A DNA stretch of 64,000 bases from Iodobacter fluviatilis (GCF_900451195.1 NZ_UGHR01000004.1:186001-250000); one strand, 5' to 3'; numbered from the stretch's first letter, positions 27,069 to 37,023 are shown. The notes: generated by a model from the letters alone, not told the origin. A program made the numbers and translations.

Positions 27069-28061
27069 ATGACTAGAACAGATTCACTTCATTCCTGGCT
27101 GACCGAAACACTGGGTCAAGCCCCAAAAACACTGGAAATTGCGGCTGCTGACGCCAGCGTTCGCTCGTATTGGCGCGCTGTTTTTAGTGATCGAAGCCTG
27201 ATTATTATGGATGCACATCCCGCTGATTTTGATTGCCAGCCTTTCTTACAACAGCAGCAACGCCTTGCCAGTGCGGGCTTACCGGTGCCTGCTGTACTGG
27301 CACAAAACCTTGAGCAGGGCTGGGTTGTGCTTGAAGATCTGGGTACAAAAACACTCGCCAGTCTGATTGATGCAGACAACGCCGCCAATTATTACCGTCA
27401 GGCCATTTCTTTGTTGGTGAAAATGCAGGTGAGTACACCCATCGATGGCTTAGCGCCTTTTGATGGTGCATTTATGCAACGCGAAATGGATATTTGCCGC
27501 GAATGGTATTTTGGCAAAGCCTATGGCGTGACGCTGGAAGGCAAAGATTTGGGCGTCTGGGAGCGCAGCTGTGCGCTGATCGTTGCACATAATCTGGCTC
27601 AGCCAACCCTCTATATGCATCGTGATTTCCACTCCCGAAATATCATGGTGCAAGACGACACGCTTCGCCTGATTGATTTTCAAGATGCGGTGCTTGGCCC
27701 GATTACTTACGACCTGGTGTCTTTGCTTAAAGACGCTTACCTCGCATGGGATGAAGCCTTTGTGCTCGATTTGGCGATTCGCTATTGGGAGCAAGCTCGT
27801 GCTGCAGGCTTGCCGGTGCACGAAGATTTTGGCGATTTTTATCGCGCATTCGAATGGCAAGGGCTGCAACGCCATCTTAAAATCCTGGGCCTGTTTGCTC
27901 GCCTGAAGCACCGCGATGGTAAAGAGCAATATCAGGCTGATATTCCGCGTGTATTTGAATATGTACGCAAAGTTTGCCTGCGCTATAGCGAATTAACTCC
28001 GCTGGGGCGTTTGCTTTTAAACCTGCATGGCGAGCCGGTAGCCACTGGATTCACCTTCTGA
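27069..28061 (+). CDS. amgK: AmgK, N-acetylmuramate/N-acetylglucosamine anomeric kinase
   Basis: AmgK phosphorylates MurNAc and GlcNAc at C1 in the cell-wall recycling bypass that avoids de novo UDP-MurNAc synthesis. The 330 residues form an aminoglycoside phosphotransferase fold with catalytic loop MHRDFHSRNIMV and metal-binding IDFQDAVLGP. The frame opens at 26988, inside divergent lptD, but ATG 27069 gives the family start. Its stop overlaps the murU ATG by one base. The amgK-murU pair beside lptD is the arrangement known from Pseudomonas. Confidence 0.92.
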   Translation: MTRTDSLHSWLTETLGQAPKTLEIAAADASVRSYWRAVFSDRSLIIMDAHPADFDCQPFLQQQQRLASAGLPVPAVLAQNLEQGWVVLEDLGTKTLASLIDADNAANYYRQAISLLVKMQVSTPIDGLAPFDGAFMQREMDICREWYFGKAYGVTLEGKDLGVWERSCALIVAHNLAQPTLYMHRDFHSRNIMVQDDTLRLIDFQDAVLGPITYDLVSLLKDAYLAWDEAFVLDLAIRYWEQARAAGLPVHEDFGDFYRAFEWQGLQRHLKILGLFARLKHRDGKEQYQADIPRVFEYVRKVCLRYSELTPLGRLLLNLHGEPVATGFTF

Positions 28062-28762
28062 TGAAAGCGATGATTCTTGCTGCGGGGCGTGGCGAGCGCA
28101 TGCGCCCCCTTACTGATACCTGCCCTAAGCCGCTATTAGAAGTGGGCGGCACGCCCTTAATTGGCTGGCATTTACATCGTCTTGCCGCTGCGGGTATCAC
28201 CGAGGTGGTGATCAATCATGCATGGTTGGGTGCGATGATAGAAGAGCGCTTGGGGGATGGCAGTGCCTACGGGGTGCGCATCCAATATTCGGCAGAAGAT
28301 GTCGCGCTGGAAACGGCAGGGGGGATTGCTAAGGCGCTGCCGCTATTGGGGGATGAGCCGTTTTTATTGATTAGCGCTGATATTTTTACTGATTTTGATT
28401 TACACCGTTTGTTGGCTTATGCAAAGACAATGGATCAAAACCATGTCGCTCATTTGGTGATGGTGCCCAATCCTGAATATCATCCTCTGGGGGATTTTGC
28501 TTTGGAAAACGGCTTGATTGTGCCGAATGGGGCAGAGAAATACTGCTATGGAAATTTAGCGATTTGTCGAGCTGGATTACTTGCAGACGTTGTTCTTGGT
28601 GAAAAAGCCAAATTAGGTCCCATGTTGGCTAAGTACGCGGCTGAGGGTCGGGTGAGTGGTGAGTATTTTGAGGGTACATGGGTAAACGTAGGTACGCCTG
28701 CTGATTTACAGCAGGCGGATACTTTAGTCAGAGAAGGTAATGGCAAGTTGCTGGGTGTTTGA
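28061..28762 (+). CDS. murU: MurU, N-acetylmuramate alpha-1-phosphate uridylyltransferase
   Basis: This 233-residue nucleotidyltransferase has the N-terminal signature MILAAGRGERMRPLTDTCPK and later YCYGNLAICRA and EGTWVNVGTPADL. It makes UDP-MurNAc from the AmgK product. It is translationally coupled to amgK (TGATG). A terminator follows at 28862-28890. Confidence 0.92.
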   Translation: MKAMILAAGRGERMRPLTDTCPKPLLEVGGTPLIGWHLHRLAAAGITEVVINHAWLGAMIEERLGDGSAYGVRIQYSAEDVALETAGGIAKALPLLGDEPFLLISADIFTDFDLHRLLAYAKTMDQNHVAHLVMVPNPEYHPLGDFALENGLIVPNGAEKYCYGNLAICRAGLLADVVLGEKAKLGPMLAKYAAEGRVSGEYFEGTWVNVGTPADLQQADTLVREGNGKLLGV

Positions 28763-28861
28763 GAGACGTGATTTTTAAAACTTTTGAATGCTGATCGATC
28801 AGATCATTGGGATTTGCATCAGACAAGTAATACGTGGCCTCAGTTGTTTATGAACACTTCA

Positions 28862-28890
28862 GCCTCCGTAGGACAGGGGGCGTTTTTTTT
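28862..28890 (+). terminator. Terminator after amgK-murU
   Basis: GCCTCC pairs with GGGGGC (one wobble) around an eight-base loop, followed by a G and then eight T. It is about 100 bases past murU and before ftrA. Confidence 0.75.
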
Positions 28891-29037
28891 GATTTGGGTC
28901 AATAAAACGTATTTACCTGCTTTCATCGTAAATAGAACCTTTTTAAGTTGCAACGATAGGAATAAGATTGATAGTGGTTCGTATTTAAGAATGAATACGA
29001 CATATATCGCTGTTTTCCTTAGCTTAAAGGTATGTTT

Positions 29038-29568
29038 ATGAAATATCTGGTCCCCGCGATTGCGCTCGCGCTGTCTGCACAAGCCTATGCCGCAGAATAT
29101 CCGATTGGTAAGCCAACGATTAAAAATGGTATGGAGCTGGCTGCCGTTTATTTGCAGCCGGTGAAGATGGATCCGGATGGCATGATGCGTAAGGCGGAAG
29201 CTTCGGATATTCACCTTGAGGCGGATATTCATGCCGCGAAAGGTAATCCGAATGGTTTTGGTGAAGGCGAGTGGGTGCCGTATTTATTGATTAAGTATGA
29301 GTTGCAAAAAGCGGGCAGTAAGAATGTGATCAAGGGCGATTTTATGGCCATGGTTGCTAGCGACGGCCCGCATTACGGCGACAATATCAAGCTGGAAGGC
29401 CCCGGCAAATATAAGCTGAAATACACCATCCTGCCGCCATCAGAAAACCCGCACGCCCACTTTGGCCGCCATGTGGATAAGGAAACGGGCGTAGCACCTT
29501 GGTTTAAGCCTTTTGATCTGAACTATGAATTTACCTACGCCGGAACAGGCAAGAAGGGCGGTTATTAA
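29038..29568 (+). CDS. ftrA: FtrA/P19-type periplasmic iron-binding protein
   Basis: The precursor (176 residues) has a signal peptide ending near AQAYAA and belongs to the P19/Tpd family of copper- and iron-binding periplasmic proteins. Visible features are the family start EYPIGKPTIKNGMELAAVYL, a metal-ligand Met/His-rich region and PSENPHAHFGRHVDKETG. Two ATGs are in frame. The one at 29038 is seven bases after AAAGG and begins the signal peptide, whereas the one at 29032 is too close. It is the first gene of an FtrABCD-type ferrous iron system. Confidence 0.88.
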   Translation: MKYLVPAIALALSAQAYAAEYPIGKPTIKNGMELAAVYLQPVKMDPDGMMRKAEASDIHLEADIHAAKGNPNGFGEGEWVPYLLIKYELQKAGSKNVIKGDFMAMVASDGPHYGDNIKLEGPGKYKLKYTILPPSENPHAHFGRHVDKETGVAPWFKPFDLNYEFTYAGTGKKGGY

Positions 29569-29690
29569 GATCGTCTGATTCAAGGCCCTCAGCTTTTCAG
29601 CCTACTGATCATCCGTTCAACAGGCTGCTGGCTGGGGGCTTTGTGCTTTCTTATGGCTTAAATTGTTGTTGGTTTATGGGACGAAATGAT

Positions 29691-30011
29691 ATGCGACGTA
29701 TTGTGGTGGCTTTGTTAAGCACATGCAGCCTGATGGCGAGTGCGGATGATTTGCTGACATTCAGGGTGGAGCTTAACGATGGCAAGGTCACGCCAACGCG
29801 TATTGAAGCTCCGGCAAAAACCAAATTCAAACTGATCTTGGTGAATAAGGGCAAGTCGCCTGCTGAATTTGAAAGCCTGCCGCTGCGCAAAGAAAAAGTC
29901 CTCGCCCCTGGGGTTGAATCCTTTGTGGTGATTCAGGGCGTATCTGCTGGCGAATATATTTTCTTTGATGATTTCCACCCACAGGCTCGGGGTGTGATTG
30001 TGGTGAAGTAA
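29691..30011 (+). CDS. ftrB: FtrB-type periplasmic cupredoxin-like protein
   Basis: This 106-residue precursor has a signal peptide (MRRIVVALLSTCSLMASA) and a single cupredoxin-like beta-sandwich domain (KFKLILVNKGKSPAEFES, GEYIFFDDFHPQARGVIVV). In Bordetella FtrB is thought to oxidise Fe(II) so that FTR1 can move it. ATG 29691 is preferred over the upstream GTG at 29643 because it starts the signal peptide. It follows ftrA by 122 bases; a long repeat-rich gap then precedes ftrC. Confidence 0.82.
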   Translation: MRRIVVALLSTCSLMASADDLLTFRVELNDGKVTPTRIEAPAKTKFKLILVNKGKSPAEFESLPLRKEKVLAPGVESFVVIQGVSAGEYIFFDDFHPQARGVIVVK

Positions 30012-30429
30012 GGGGGCATTATTTTAGTGCCTTCGGCACGTTGATTTAGGTGCGGGATCCCCGCGAAGTCTTTAATTTCTGCTTCGCCAGAAATCATAGT
30101 ACGCAAAGAAGGCGCCCCCACGAAGTACGAAGGCTCCTCCGCTGCGGACAGCGGCGGCTGCGGAACTCGCTTCGCTCAGACAGGCATCAAAGAAACCCCG
30201 CCCGCTTGTTCCTCGTGTCGCGGCTTCAAGGGGGGATTTAAGCCCCGTGCCACGATAGCGGGAAAGTTTTGGGTAACTAAGAGTTTGAAAGTACCCAAAA
30301 CCTTAAAACAAGCGTCTTAATTCAAAACCTGTTTTTCTCCGTGAAACTCCGTGTTCTCTGTGCCCTCTGTGGTTCAAGATTTAGGTTTTTGTTCTCATGT
30401 GTTGTTGCAATTTTTAAAGGTTAAAGACT
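30012..30429 (+). repeat. 418-base repeat-rich spacer inside the ftr locus
   Basis: No credible gene. The stretch 30060-30260 is GC-rich with runs such as GCGGAACTCGCTTCGCTCAG, of the kind found as intergenic repeats in many proteobacteria. At 30333-30390 is a copy of a dispersed element ending CTCTGTGGTTCAAGATTTAG, also seen near 34476, 46716 and 51771. The spacer looks like inserted repeat material between ftrB and ftrC. A separate promoter for ftrCD cannot be excluded. Confidence 0.7.
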
Positions 30430-31245
30430 ATGGAACAAGTCGCATTTATTGTCTGGCGAGAAAGCGTTGAAGCGCTGCTGGTGGTTGGGATCTTATATGC
30501 GTGGTTGCGTGCCAATCCGGTGGCTGGCCAGCGTGGCATGGCCTATCTCTGGGGCGGTGTGGGCCTTGGTTTGGTGCTATCGAGCTTGCTGGCGCTGACG
30601 CTATTGGGTGTTTCCAGCTGGTTGGATGATACGGCTCAGGAGTATTTCCAGGCCGCAATGCCCTTGGTGGCCGCTCTGCTGATTGTGCAGATGGTGGTGT
30701 GGATGCGTAAAAATGGTCGCAGTCTTAAGCGTGAATTAGAAGGCGGCCTTGCCAGCAATGCGGCGGAAAAAAACTGGTGGGGCTTGCTGTTTTTAGTGGC
30801 GCTGGCTGTGGCGCGTGAAGGCAGTGAAACCGTTGTGTTTTTATACGGCAGCGTGGCAGGTAGCAGCAATGGCGGCTCGTTAGCGCTGGCGGGCTTGGGC
30901 GGCTTTGTGGCGGCGCTGGCGACATTTCTGCTACTGCAATTGGGTGGTAAATATATTTCTTGGCGCTGGTTTTTTAAGGTGACCGAAATTTTGCTGCTGC
31001 TCTTGGCGGGCGCAATGCTGAACTCAGGCGTAGAGCATTTGATTGGTATGGGTGTTTTGCCCGCGATTATTGATCCGCTCTGGGATAGCTCGGCTTGGCT
31101 GGATGAAAGTGTGAGTGTGGGCAAATTACTGGCCGATTTTGCAGGCTATCGCTCGCATCCAGCGTTATCTCTGCTGGTGATTTGGAGTGGCTATTGGATT
31201 GCCACCACTTATGTGCTGCGCCGGGTGAGTCGAACAGGGCAATGA
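30430..31245 (+). CDS. ftrC: FtrC, FTR1-family iron permease
   Basis: The 271-residue inner-membrane protein has about seven helices and the two REXXE iron-transport motifs of FTR1 permeases: RESVE in helix 1 and REGSE in the middle. It takes ferric iron produced by the periplasmic oxidase step and moves it to the cytoplasm. It overlaps ftrD by four bases (ATGA), so the two are translated together. Confidence 0.92.
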   Translation: MEQVAFIVWRESVEALLVVGILYAWLRANPVAGQRGMAYLWGGVGLGLVLSSLLALTLLGVSSWLDDTAQEYFQAAMPLVAALLIVQMVVWMRKNGRSLKRELEGGLASNAAEKNWWGLLFLVALAVAREGSETVVFLYGSVAGSSNGGSLALAGLGGFVAALATFLLLQLGGKYISWRWFFKVTEILLLLLAGAMLNSGVEHLIGMGVLPAIIDPLWDSSAWLDESVSVGKLLADFAGYRSHPALSLLVIWSGYWIATTYVLRRVSRTGQ

Positions 31246-32609
31246 CTATTTTGAATTCGCGTACCGCTCAGTTCGGCAATTTTTTACGGGACCACGCTCA
31301 TTGGCTGCGCAAGCTGCAATGGGTGGTGGTTTTTTTCTATTTGTTTCTGCTGATTATTCCGACGTTTGTGAGCCTGCCTGATGAAAGCGCGCGGGTTTTT
31401 AATCATCTGGTGATTTTTGCGCAGTTTGCCTTTTGGGGAATCTGGTGGCCATTTGTGCTGATCTCCATGCTGCTGATGGGCCGTGTCTGGTGTGGCTGGT
31501 TTTGTCCTGAAGGCATGCTGACAGAATGGGCCAGTGAGCGCGGGCGCAATCATACTATCCCTCGCTGGATACGCTGGCAGGGCTGGCCCTTTGTGGCTTT
31601 TGCTTGTACCACCGTTTACGGGCAGCTGCTGAGTGTTTACCAATACCCGCTGGCGGCGATGCTGGTGCTGGGCGGCTCAACCCTAGCGGCGGTGGGCGTT
31701 GGTTATTGGTATGGCCGCAGCAAGCGGGTGTGGTGCCGCTACCTTTGCCCCGTGAATGGCGTGTTTAATTTGTTGGCCAAGCTGGCGCCATGGCATTACA
31801 AGGTGGATGTGGAGGCTTGGAAAGCGCCGCAAGCCAAAGTGATGCCGATTAACTGTGCGCCGCTCGTGCCGATGCGCAATATGCAGGGCGCAACCGAATG
31901 CCATATGTGCGGGCGTTGCAGTGATTATCGGGGCGCAATTGCTTTGAACGTGCGTTCGCCTGAAGACGAAATCACTCACGTTGCCAAGGGCAGTGGCTGG
32001 GAAACCGTGCTGATTTTATTTGGCCTGATGGGGCTTGCTGTTGGTGCATTTCAGTGGACCGCCAGCCCGTGGCTGGTGGATGCCAAGCAGATGATGGCGG
32101 AGTGGCTGGTAAACCGAGATATCTTCTGGCCGCTGCAAGACAACGCGCCATGGTGGATTCTGACGCATTACCCCGAGGTGAACGATAGCTTCTCCTGGCT
32201 CGATGGCGGCCTGATCGTGGCCTATATCGGCTGCAGCATGCTTTTTCTGGGCGGCAGCCTTTATCTGTGCTTAAAGCTGGCCGATTGGATCTTACCCAAG
32301 CGTGATGCTTTAAGCGTGCATAAGCTGGCGCAGTCCTTTATTCCCGCAGCGGCTTGTGGTGTATTTTTAGGCCTGTCAGCACTGACGGTGAATTTACTGA
32401 AGCATGAAGGCGTAGCAATGGCATGGGCACCAACGGCCAGAGCGGTGTTGCTGAGTTTGGCGCTATTGTGGTCTCTGCGCTTGTTTTGGCGCTTGGCGGG
32501 CCAGCGTACGATGCAATGGTGGCCACGTTTGGGCGCGCTGGCGTTGGCGGGCCTCGGCCTGACTTTATATGGCTGGGCCTGGGTGCTGTTGTTTTTTGTG
32601 TGGGCCTGA
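31242..32609 (+). CDS. ftrD: FtrD, polytopic 4Fe-4S polyferredoxin-like membrane protein
   Basis: This 455-residue membrane protein has several helices and cysteine clusters CGWFCPEG and CRYLCPVNG, typical of NapH/RdxA-type membrane ferredoxins, then ECHMCGRCSDYRG. In Bordetella FtrD is proposed to give or take electrons for the periplasmic iron oxidation cycle. The frame extends upstream to 31182 inside ftrC, but ATG 31242 overlaps the ftrC stop and is the natural start. It is the last gene of the system. Confidence 0.88.
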   Translation: MTILNSRTAQFGNFLRDHAHWLRKLQWVVVFFYLFLLIIPTFVSLPDESARVFNHLVIFAQFAFWGIWWPFVLISMLLMGRVWCGWFCPEGMLTEWASERGRNHTIPRWIRWQGWPFVAFACTTVYGQLLSVYQYPLAAMLVLGGSTLAAVGVGYWYGRSKRVWCRYLCPVNGVFNLLAKLAPWHYKVDVEAWKAPQAKVMPINCAPLVPMRNMQGATECHMCGRCSDYRGAIALNVRSPEDEITHVAKGSGWETVLILFGLMGLAVGAFQWTASPWLVDAKQMMAEWLVNRDIFWPLQDNAPWWILTHYPEVNDSFSWLDGGLIVAYIGCSMLFLGGSLYLCLKLADWILPKRDALSVHKLAQSFIPAAACGVFLGLSALTVNLLKHEGVAMAWAPTARAVLLSLALLWSLRLFWRLAGQRTMQWWPRLGALALAGLGLTLYGWAWVLLFFVWA

Positions 32610-32728
32610 CGTAGAGGGTAGCAATTTGACATATTTTGGCTTAATAATCAGCGGGCTCTTTGATCTTACACATTGAGTTCTGCTGCACTGCAACCTAAGC
32701 TGGAACAACGATCTCAAGGGGGACGGCC

Positions 32729-34444
32729 ATGTCAGAGTTTACTTTTTTTACGGAACAATCTCAGCGCTACGCTGATTTACAACATAAATTAAGGCAATCG
32801 ACCGATCCCTTTGGCTTGCTTGCCAGCTCGATTAAGGCTCAGCAGGCATGGCTGCAAAATCCCATGGCCTTATCCAATGAGCTGTTTCGCTATCTGAATG
32901 ATGTAAGTAAGTGGCAAAACTTTACCACGCGGCGTTTCTGGGGCGAGGCGGATAGCGATGTTTTTCCGCCTCATCCTGAAGATGTACGTTTTGCAGACCC
33001 GATCTGGAGCGACAGCCCCTATTGGGATGGCATTAAAGAATGGTATTTACTTAATACCCATTGGCTGCAGGATGCGCTTTATGCCACGCCGGATATGGGC
33101 GAGCACGAGCGTAATCGCAGTGCTTTCTGGTTAAGACAAGTGTTGAACGCCGCTGCTCCGACCAACTTTTTGCTGACTAATCCGGTGGCAATTGCCAAAG
33201 CATTAAGCACCAATGGTGACAGCCTCGTTGCAGGCTATAAAAACTTTAAAGAAGACAAAGCGCGTGGCGATATCAGCATGACTGATATGAACGCGTTTAA
33301 AGTGGGTGAAAATCTGGCGACAACGGCAGGATCGGTGGTGTATCGCGGGCGCTTACTGGAAGTGTTGCATTACGAGGCGACTACTCCCACGGTGCACAGC
33401 GTGCCGCTGGTGCTGGTGTCCCCATGGATTAATAAGTATTACATCCTCGATATGAACGAGAAAAAAAGCCTCGTGAAGTATCTGGTTGACCAAGGCTTCT
33501 CGGTGTTTATCACCAGCTGGAAAAACCCCGATGGCAGCATGCGTGATGTGGCCTTTGATGACTATCTGAACGATGGTGTGGCACAAATTATTAAAGTGGC
33601 GCAGGAAATCAGCGGCAGCGAACAAGTCCATTTATTGGGTTACTGCCTTGGCGGCACCTTGGCTGCAACATACCTTGCGTGGGCCAATAGAAAAATGCCG
33701 GGGAAAGTGCCCGTGGTTTCAGCAACCTTACTCACCACGCTGACCGATTTTGAATATCCGGGTGATATTGAAGTCTTTTTAGATGAGGAGGGTCTGGATT
33801 TTATTGATGGCGTGATGGAGAAAAAAGGCTTTCTGGATGGCAAAGATATGGCCGCTTCTTTCAGAATGCTGCGCTCCAATAGTCTGATCTGGAATTACTG
33901 GGTAGATAACTATTTGCTGGGCCAAACGCCAAGTGAATTCGACGTTTTATATTGGAATATGGATTCCACCCGTATGCCAATGAAAATGCACCGCACCTAT
34001 TTGCGCGAATTATATTGGAAAAATAAGCTGGTTCAGCCAGATGCCTTAGAAATTGCTGGGCAAAAAATCGATTTAGGCCAAATCAAGCAGCCGCTGTTTA
34101 TGGTGAGTGCAGAAGAAGACCATATTGCCCCATGGCGGCAAACTTATACCCTAGCGGATCGCAGCGGGGGCGATGTCACCTTTACTCTCTCCACATCCGG
34201 CCATATTATCGGCATCGTTAATCCACCTGGCCCCACATCCAAACGCAGCTACTGGCAGGGCGTGCCTGAGACTGGTGAAAGTGCTGAAGACTTTTTAGCC
34301 CGGCAAAAAAAGGTAGCGGGCTCTTGGTGGCCCAACTGGGTAGAGTGGCTTAAGCCGCAGTGTGGCGGGCAGGTCAAACCCAAATTATCCAGCCGGGCCT
34401 ATCCACAACAAGGGGCTGCACCGGGGACTTATGTTTTGGAGTAG
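32729..34444 (+). CDS. phaC: Class I poly(3-hydroxyalkanoate) synthase PhaC
   Basis: PhaC polymerises hydroxyacyl-CoA into storage polyester. The 571-residue protein has the class I layout: an N-terminal helical region and a C-terminal alpha/beta hydrolase domain. Catalytic Cys306 lies in the lipase-like box GYCLGG, with Asp in SAEEDHIAPW and His in STSGHIIGIVNPP. A strong GGGGGA precedes ATG 32729. No phaA, phaB or phasin gene lies next to it, so it stands alone here. Confidence 0.95.
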   Translation: MSEFTFFTEQSQRYADLQHKLRQSTDPFGLLASSIKAQQAWLQNPMALSNELFRYLNDVSKWQNFTTRRFWGEADSDVFPPHPEDVRFADPIWSDSPYWDGIKEWYLLNTHWLQDALYATPDMGEHERNRSAFWLRQVLNAAAPTNFLLTNPVAIAKALSTNGDSLVAGYKNFKEDKARGDISMTDMNAFKVGENLATTAGSVVYRGRLLEVLHYEATTPTVHSVPLVLVSPWINKYYILDMNEKKSLVKYLVDQGFSVFITSWKNPDGSMRDVAFDDYLNDGVAQIIKVAQEISGSEQVHLLGYCLGGTLAATYLAWANRKMPGKVPVVSATLLTTLTDFEYPGDIEVFLDEEGLDFIDGVMEKKGFLDGKDMAASFRMLRSNSLIWNYWVDNYLLGQTPSEFDVLYWNMDSTRMPMKMHRTYLRELYWKNKLVQPDALEIAGQKIDLGQIKQPLFMVSAEEDHIAPWRQTYTLADRSGGDVTFTLSTSGHIIGIVNPPGPTSKRSYWQGVPETGESAEDFLARQKKVAGSWWPNWVEWLKPQCGGQVKPKLSSRAYPQQGAAPGTYVLE

Positions 34445-34521
34445 TGGCATAAGAATTCAAATTCTTAATCATGAAGACCACAGAGGTTCACGGAGAAAAA
34501 ATTGATTAAAATGGGGGTAAT

Positions 34522-34638
34522 ATAACTTCACCGAATACGGTCCGCTGGCGTAACCCAGCGGGGTCGGTGAAAAAAATGTTGGGTTACGCGAAATACTCGC
34601 TAACTCAAGCTACAAAATCGCGTTATTCGGGAAGTTAT
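34522..34638. mobile_element. MITE-like element with terminal inverted repeats
   Basis: The left end ATAACTTCACCGAAT and the reverse complement of the right end, ATAACTTCCCGAAT, match over 14 positions with one extra base. Inside are a nested inverted repeat (GCGTAACCCA at 34549 and TGGGTTACGC at 34580) and a CCGCTGG/CCAGCGG hairpin. It has no coding capacity. No clear target-site duplication was identified, so a pure structural RNA or regulatory hairpin remains possible. Confidence 0.55.
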
Positions 34639-34716
34639 GCTCTTATTAATATGAGCTCACCACTGCGTCATCTTTATTTTTTTAAGTAAAAACGTCTACA
34701 GGTTTTAATTTATTAT

Positions 34717-34740
34717 AAGGCGGGCGAAAGCCCGCCTTAA
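34717..34740. terminator. Palindromic hairpin with GAAA loop
   Basis: TTAAGGCGGGC-type arms (AAGGCGGGC and GCCCGCCTT) pair perfectly around GAAA. There is no long T-run on the + side. It could end stray transcription from phaC. Confidence 0.45.
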
Positions 34741-35028
34741 CACTTTGAGCCAGCTCAACGCTATCCGCGTTATCTCGTGTTAAAAATGATGTGGTAATTT
34801 GATATTGTTGCAGACACAGTCCCTCAGTGATAATGGGGGCAGCGATTCACTCTTATGCCTTTTTACGGTATTTAGAGTCATAAAAAGACTTGATGATGAT
34901 TGGCCTTTCGGTCAAGGCAACGGGGCTTCCTGACAGATTGGGCAAGTCGCCCTGGCCTCCCTCCCCCTTAGCTTCTCTTTGTAAGAGAGGCGGGCGCAGT
35001 TTCACCTTAATGCACACAAGGAAAAGAT

Positions 35029-37023
35029 ATGGCAACGCGTAATGATCTGGCAAATGCAATCCGCGCTTTAGCAATGGATGCTGTTCAAAAAGCGAATTCC
35101 GGCCACCCTGGTATGCCGATGGGCATGGCGGAAATCGGCTTGTCGCTGTGGGGCAACCATATGCGTTTCAACCCGACTAATCCACAATGGGCTGATCGCG
35201 ATCGTTTTATCTTATCTAACGGCCACGGCTCCATGTTGCAATACGCTTTGTTGCATCTGACTGGCTACGATGTAACGCTGGATGATCTGAAAAATTTCCG
35301 TCAGTTTCATTCTAAAACGCCAGGTCACCCTGAAGTGCATTACACCCCGGGCGTAGAAACCACCACCGGCCCGCTGGGCCAGGGGATTACCAATGCCGTA
35401 GGTTTTGCATTGGCAGAAAAACTACTCGCACGTGATTTCAACAAGCCAGGTCTGGATATCGTTGATCACCATACCTATGTATTCCTTGGCGATGGTTGCC
35501 TGATGGAAGGCATCAGCCATGAAGCTTGCGCTTTAGCGGGTACATGGGGCCTCGGTAAGCTGATTGCATTCTGGGATGATAACGGTATTTCTATCGATGG
35601 CCATGTAGAAGGCTGGTTTACCGACGATACCCCTAAGCGTTTTGAAGCTTACAACTGGCATGTGATTTCTGTAGATGGCCACGATGTAGATGCCCTCGAT
35701 GCAGCCATCGTTGCCGCTAAAGCCGTAACAGACAAACCAACACTGATCTGCTGCAAAACTATTATTGGTAAAGGCTCTCCAAATAAAGCGGCCAGCCACG
35801 ATTGCCACGGCGCGCCACTCGGGGACGCTGAAATTGCCGCGACTCGCGCAGCCATTGGCTGGAACCACGGCCCGTTTGAAATCCCTGCGGATGTGTATGC
35901 AGGTTGGGATAAAAAAGAATCCGGCGCGCGTTTAGAATCTGATTGGGATGCGCTGTTTGCTAAGTACGCAGCAGCCTATCCAGTGGAAGCAGCAGAATTC
36001 AAACGCCGTATGAGCAATGAATTGCCAGCAAATTGGCAAGATGTAGTACAAGCAGCCGTAAGCGATGCCAATACCAAGGCAGAAACCATTGCCTCACGTA
36101 AAGCATCACAAAACGCACTGAATGCCTATGCGCCCCAAGTACCAGAACTTTTAGGTGGCTCGGCTGATCTGACCGGCTCTAACCTGACCAACTGGAAAGG
36201 TTGCGTTTCACTGAAGCGTGAAGGCAATGAGCTGATCGGTAACCATATCAGCTACGGCGTGCGTGAATTTGGTATGAGCGCCATTATGAATGGTGTGGTG
36301 CTGCACGGCGGTTTCCGTCCTTATGGCGCAACCTTCCTGATGTTCTGCGAATATGCACTGAACGCGCTGCGTATGGCTTCCTTGATGAAGACCAACAACC
36401 TCTTCGTTTACACCCATGATTCGATTGGTCTGGGCGAAGATGGCCCGACGCATCAGCCGGTTGAGCAATTGCAAACCCTGCGCTGCATCCCTAACCACCA
36501 TGTATGGCGTCCATGCGATACCGTAGAATCCATGGTGGCTTGGGCTCACGCCATTGAGCAAAAAGCAACGCCATCATCCCTGATTTTCAGCCGTCAAAAC
36601 TTAATGTTTATGGCGCGTGATGAAGCCACCATCGCCAATATCAAAAAAGGCGGCTATGTATTAAAAGACGTGGCGAATCCGGCGGTTATTCTGATTGCAA
36701 CCGGTTCTGAAGTAGAGTTGGCTGTGAAAGCGGCCGAAGCACTGGCTGCTGAAGGTGTTGCTGCCCGCGTAGTGTCTATGCCATCAACCAATGTATTTGA
36801 TGCGCAAGATGCTGCTTACAAGGCTGCTGTATTGCCTCGTGGTGTAGCGCGTTTGGCCATTGAAGCAGCAACTTCAGATTTCTGGCGCAAATACGTTGGC
36901 CTAGAAGGCGATGTTATTGGTATGGATACATTTGGTGAATCCGCACCTGCTGGCCAACTGTTTAAACACTTTGGCTTTACTGTAGAAAATGTAGTGGCTA
37001 AGGCGAAAGCAATTATTGCTTAA
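35029..37023 (+). CDS. tkt: Transketolase
   Basis: This thiamine-diphosphate enzyme of the pentose phosphate pathway moves two-carbon units between sugar phosphates. The 664-residue protein has the usual three domains: a ThDP-binding N-terminus ([27 protein letters not shown]), the pyrimidine domain ([18 protein letters not shown]) and the C-terminal domain ([15 protein letters not shown]). It is a full-length, single-gene unit followed by a bidirectional terminator. Confidence 0.97.
   Translation: MATRNDLANAIRALAMDAVQKANSGHPGMPMGMAEIGLSLWGNHMRFNPTNPQWADRDRFILSNGHGSMLQYALLHLTGYDVTLDDLKNFRQFHSKTPGHPEVHYTPGVETTTGPLGQGITNAVGFALAEKLLARDFNKPGLDIVDHHTYVFLGDGCLMEGISHEACALAGTWGLGKLIAFWDDNGISIDGHVEGWFTDDTPKRFEAYNWHVISVDGHDVDALDAAIVAAKAVTDKPTLICCKTIIGKGSPNKAASHDCHGAPLGDAEIAATRAAIGWNHGPFEIPADVYAGWDKKESGARLESDWDALFAKYAAAYPVEAAEFKRRMSNELPANWQDVVQAAVSDANTKAETIASRKASQNALNAYAPQVPELLGGSADLTGSNLTNWKGCVSLKREGNELIGNHISYGVREFGMSAIMNGVVLHGGFRPYGATFLMFCEYALNALRMASLMKTNNLFVYTHDSIGLGEDGPTHQPVEQLQTLRCIPNHHVWRPCDTVESMVAWAHAIEQKATPSSLIFSRQNLMFMARDEATIANIKKGGYVLKDVANPAVILIATGSEVELAVKAAEALAAEGVAARVVSMPSTNVFDAQDAAYKAAVLPRGVARLAIEAATSDFWRKYVGLEGDVIGMDTFGESAPAGQLFKHFGFTVENVVAKAKAIIA

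Larger units (their letters stand above)
34445..35028 (+). other. 584-base spacer between phaC and tkt, with repeats
   Basis: No credible gene. It contains a short copy of the dispersed ACCACAGAGGTTCACGGAG element (34476-34500), a 117-bp MITE-like unit (34522-34638), a GAAA-loop hairpin (34717-34740), and a CT-rich repeat-like run around 34957-34996 just before the tkt leader. The tkt promoter must lie within the last 250 bases, but no clear hexamers are seen. Confidence 0.6.

Noticed and set aside
30050..30241. Short open frame in the ftrB-ftrC spacer
   Set aside because: The sequence is repeat-like, lacks a ribosome site and encodes no recognisable protein.
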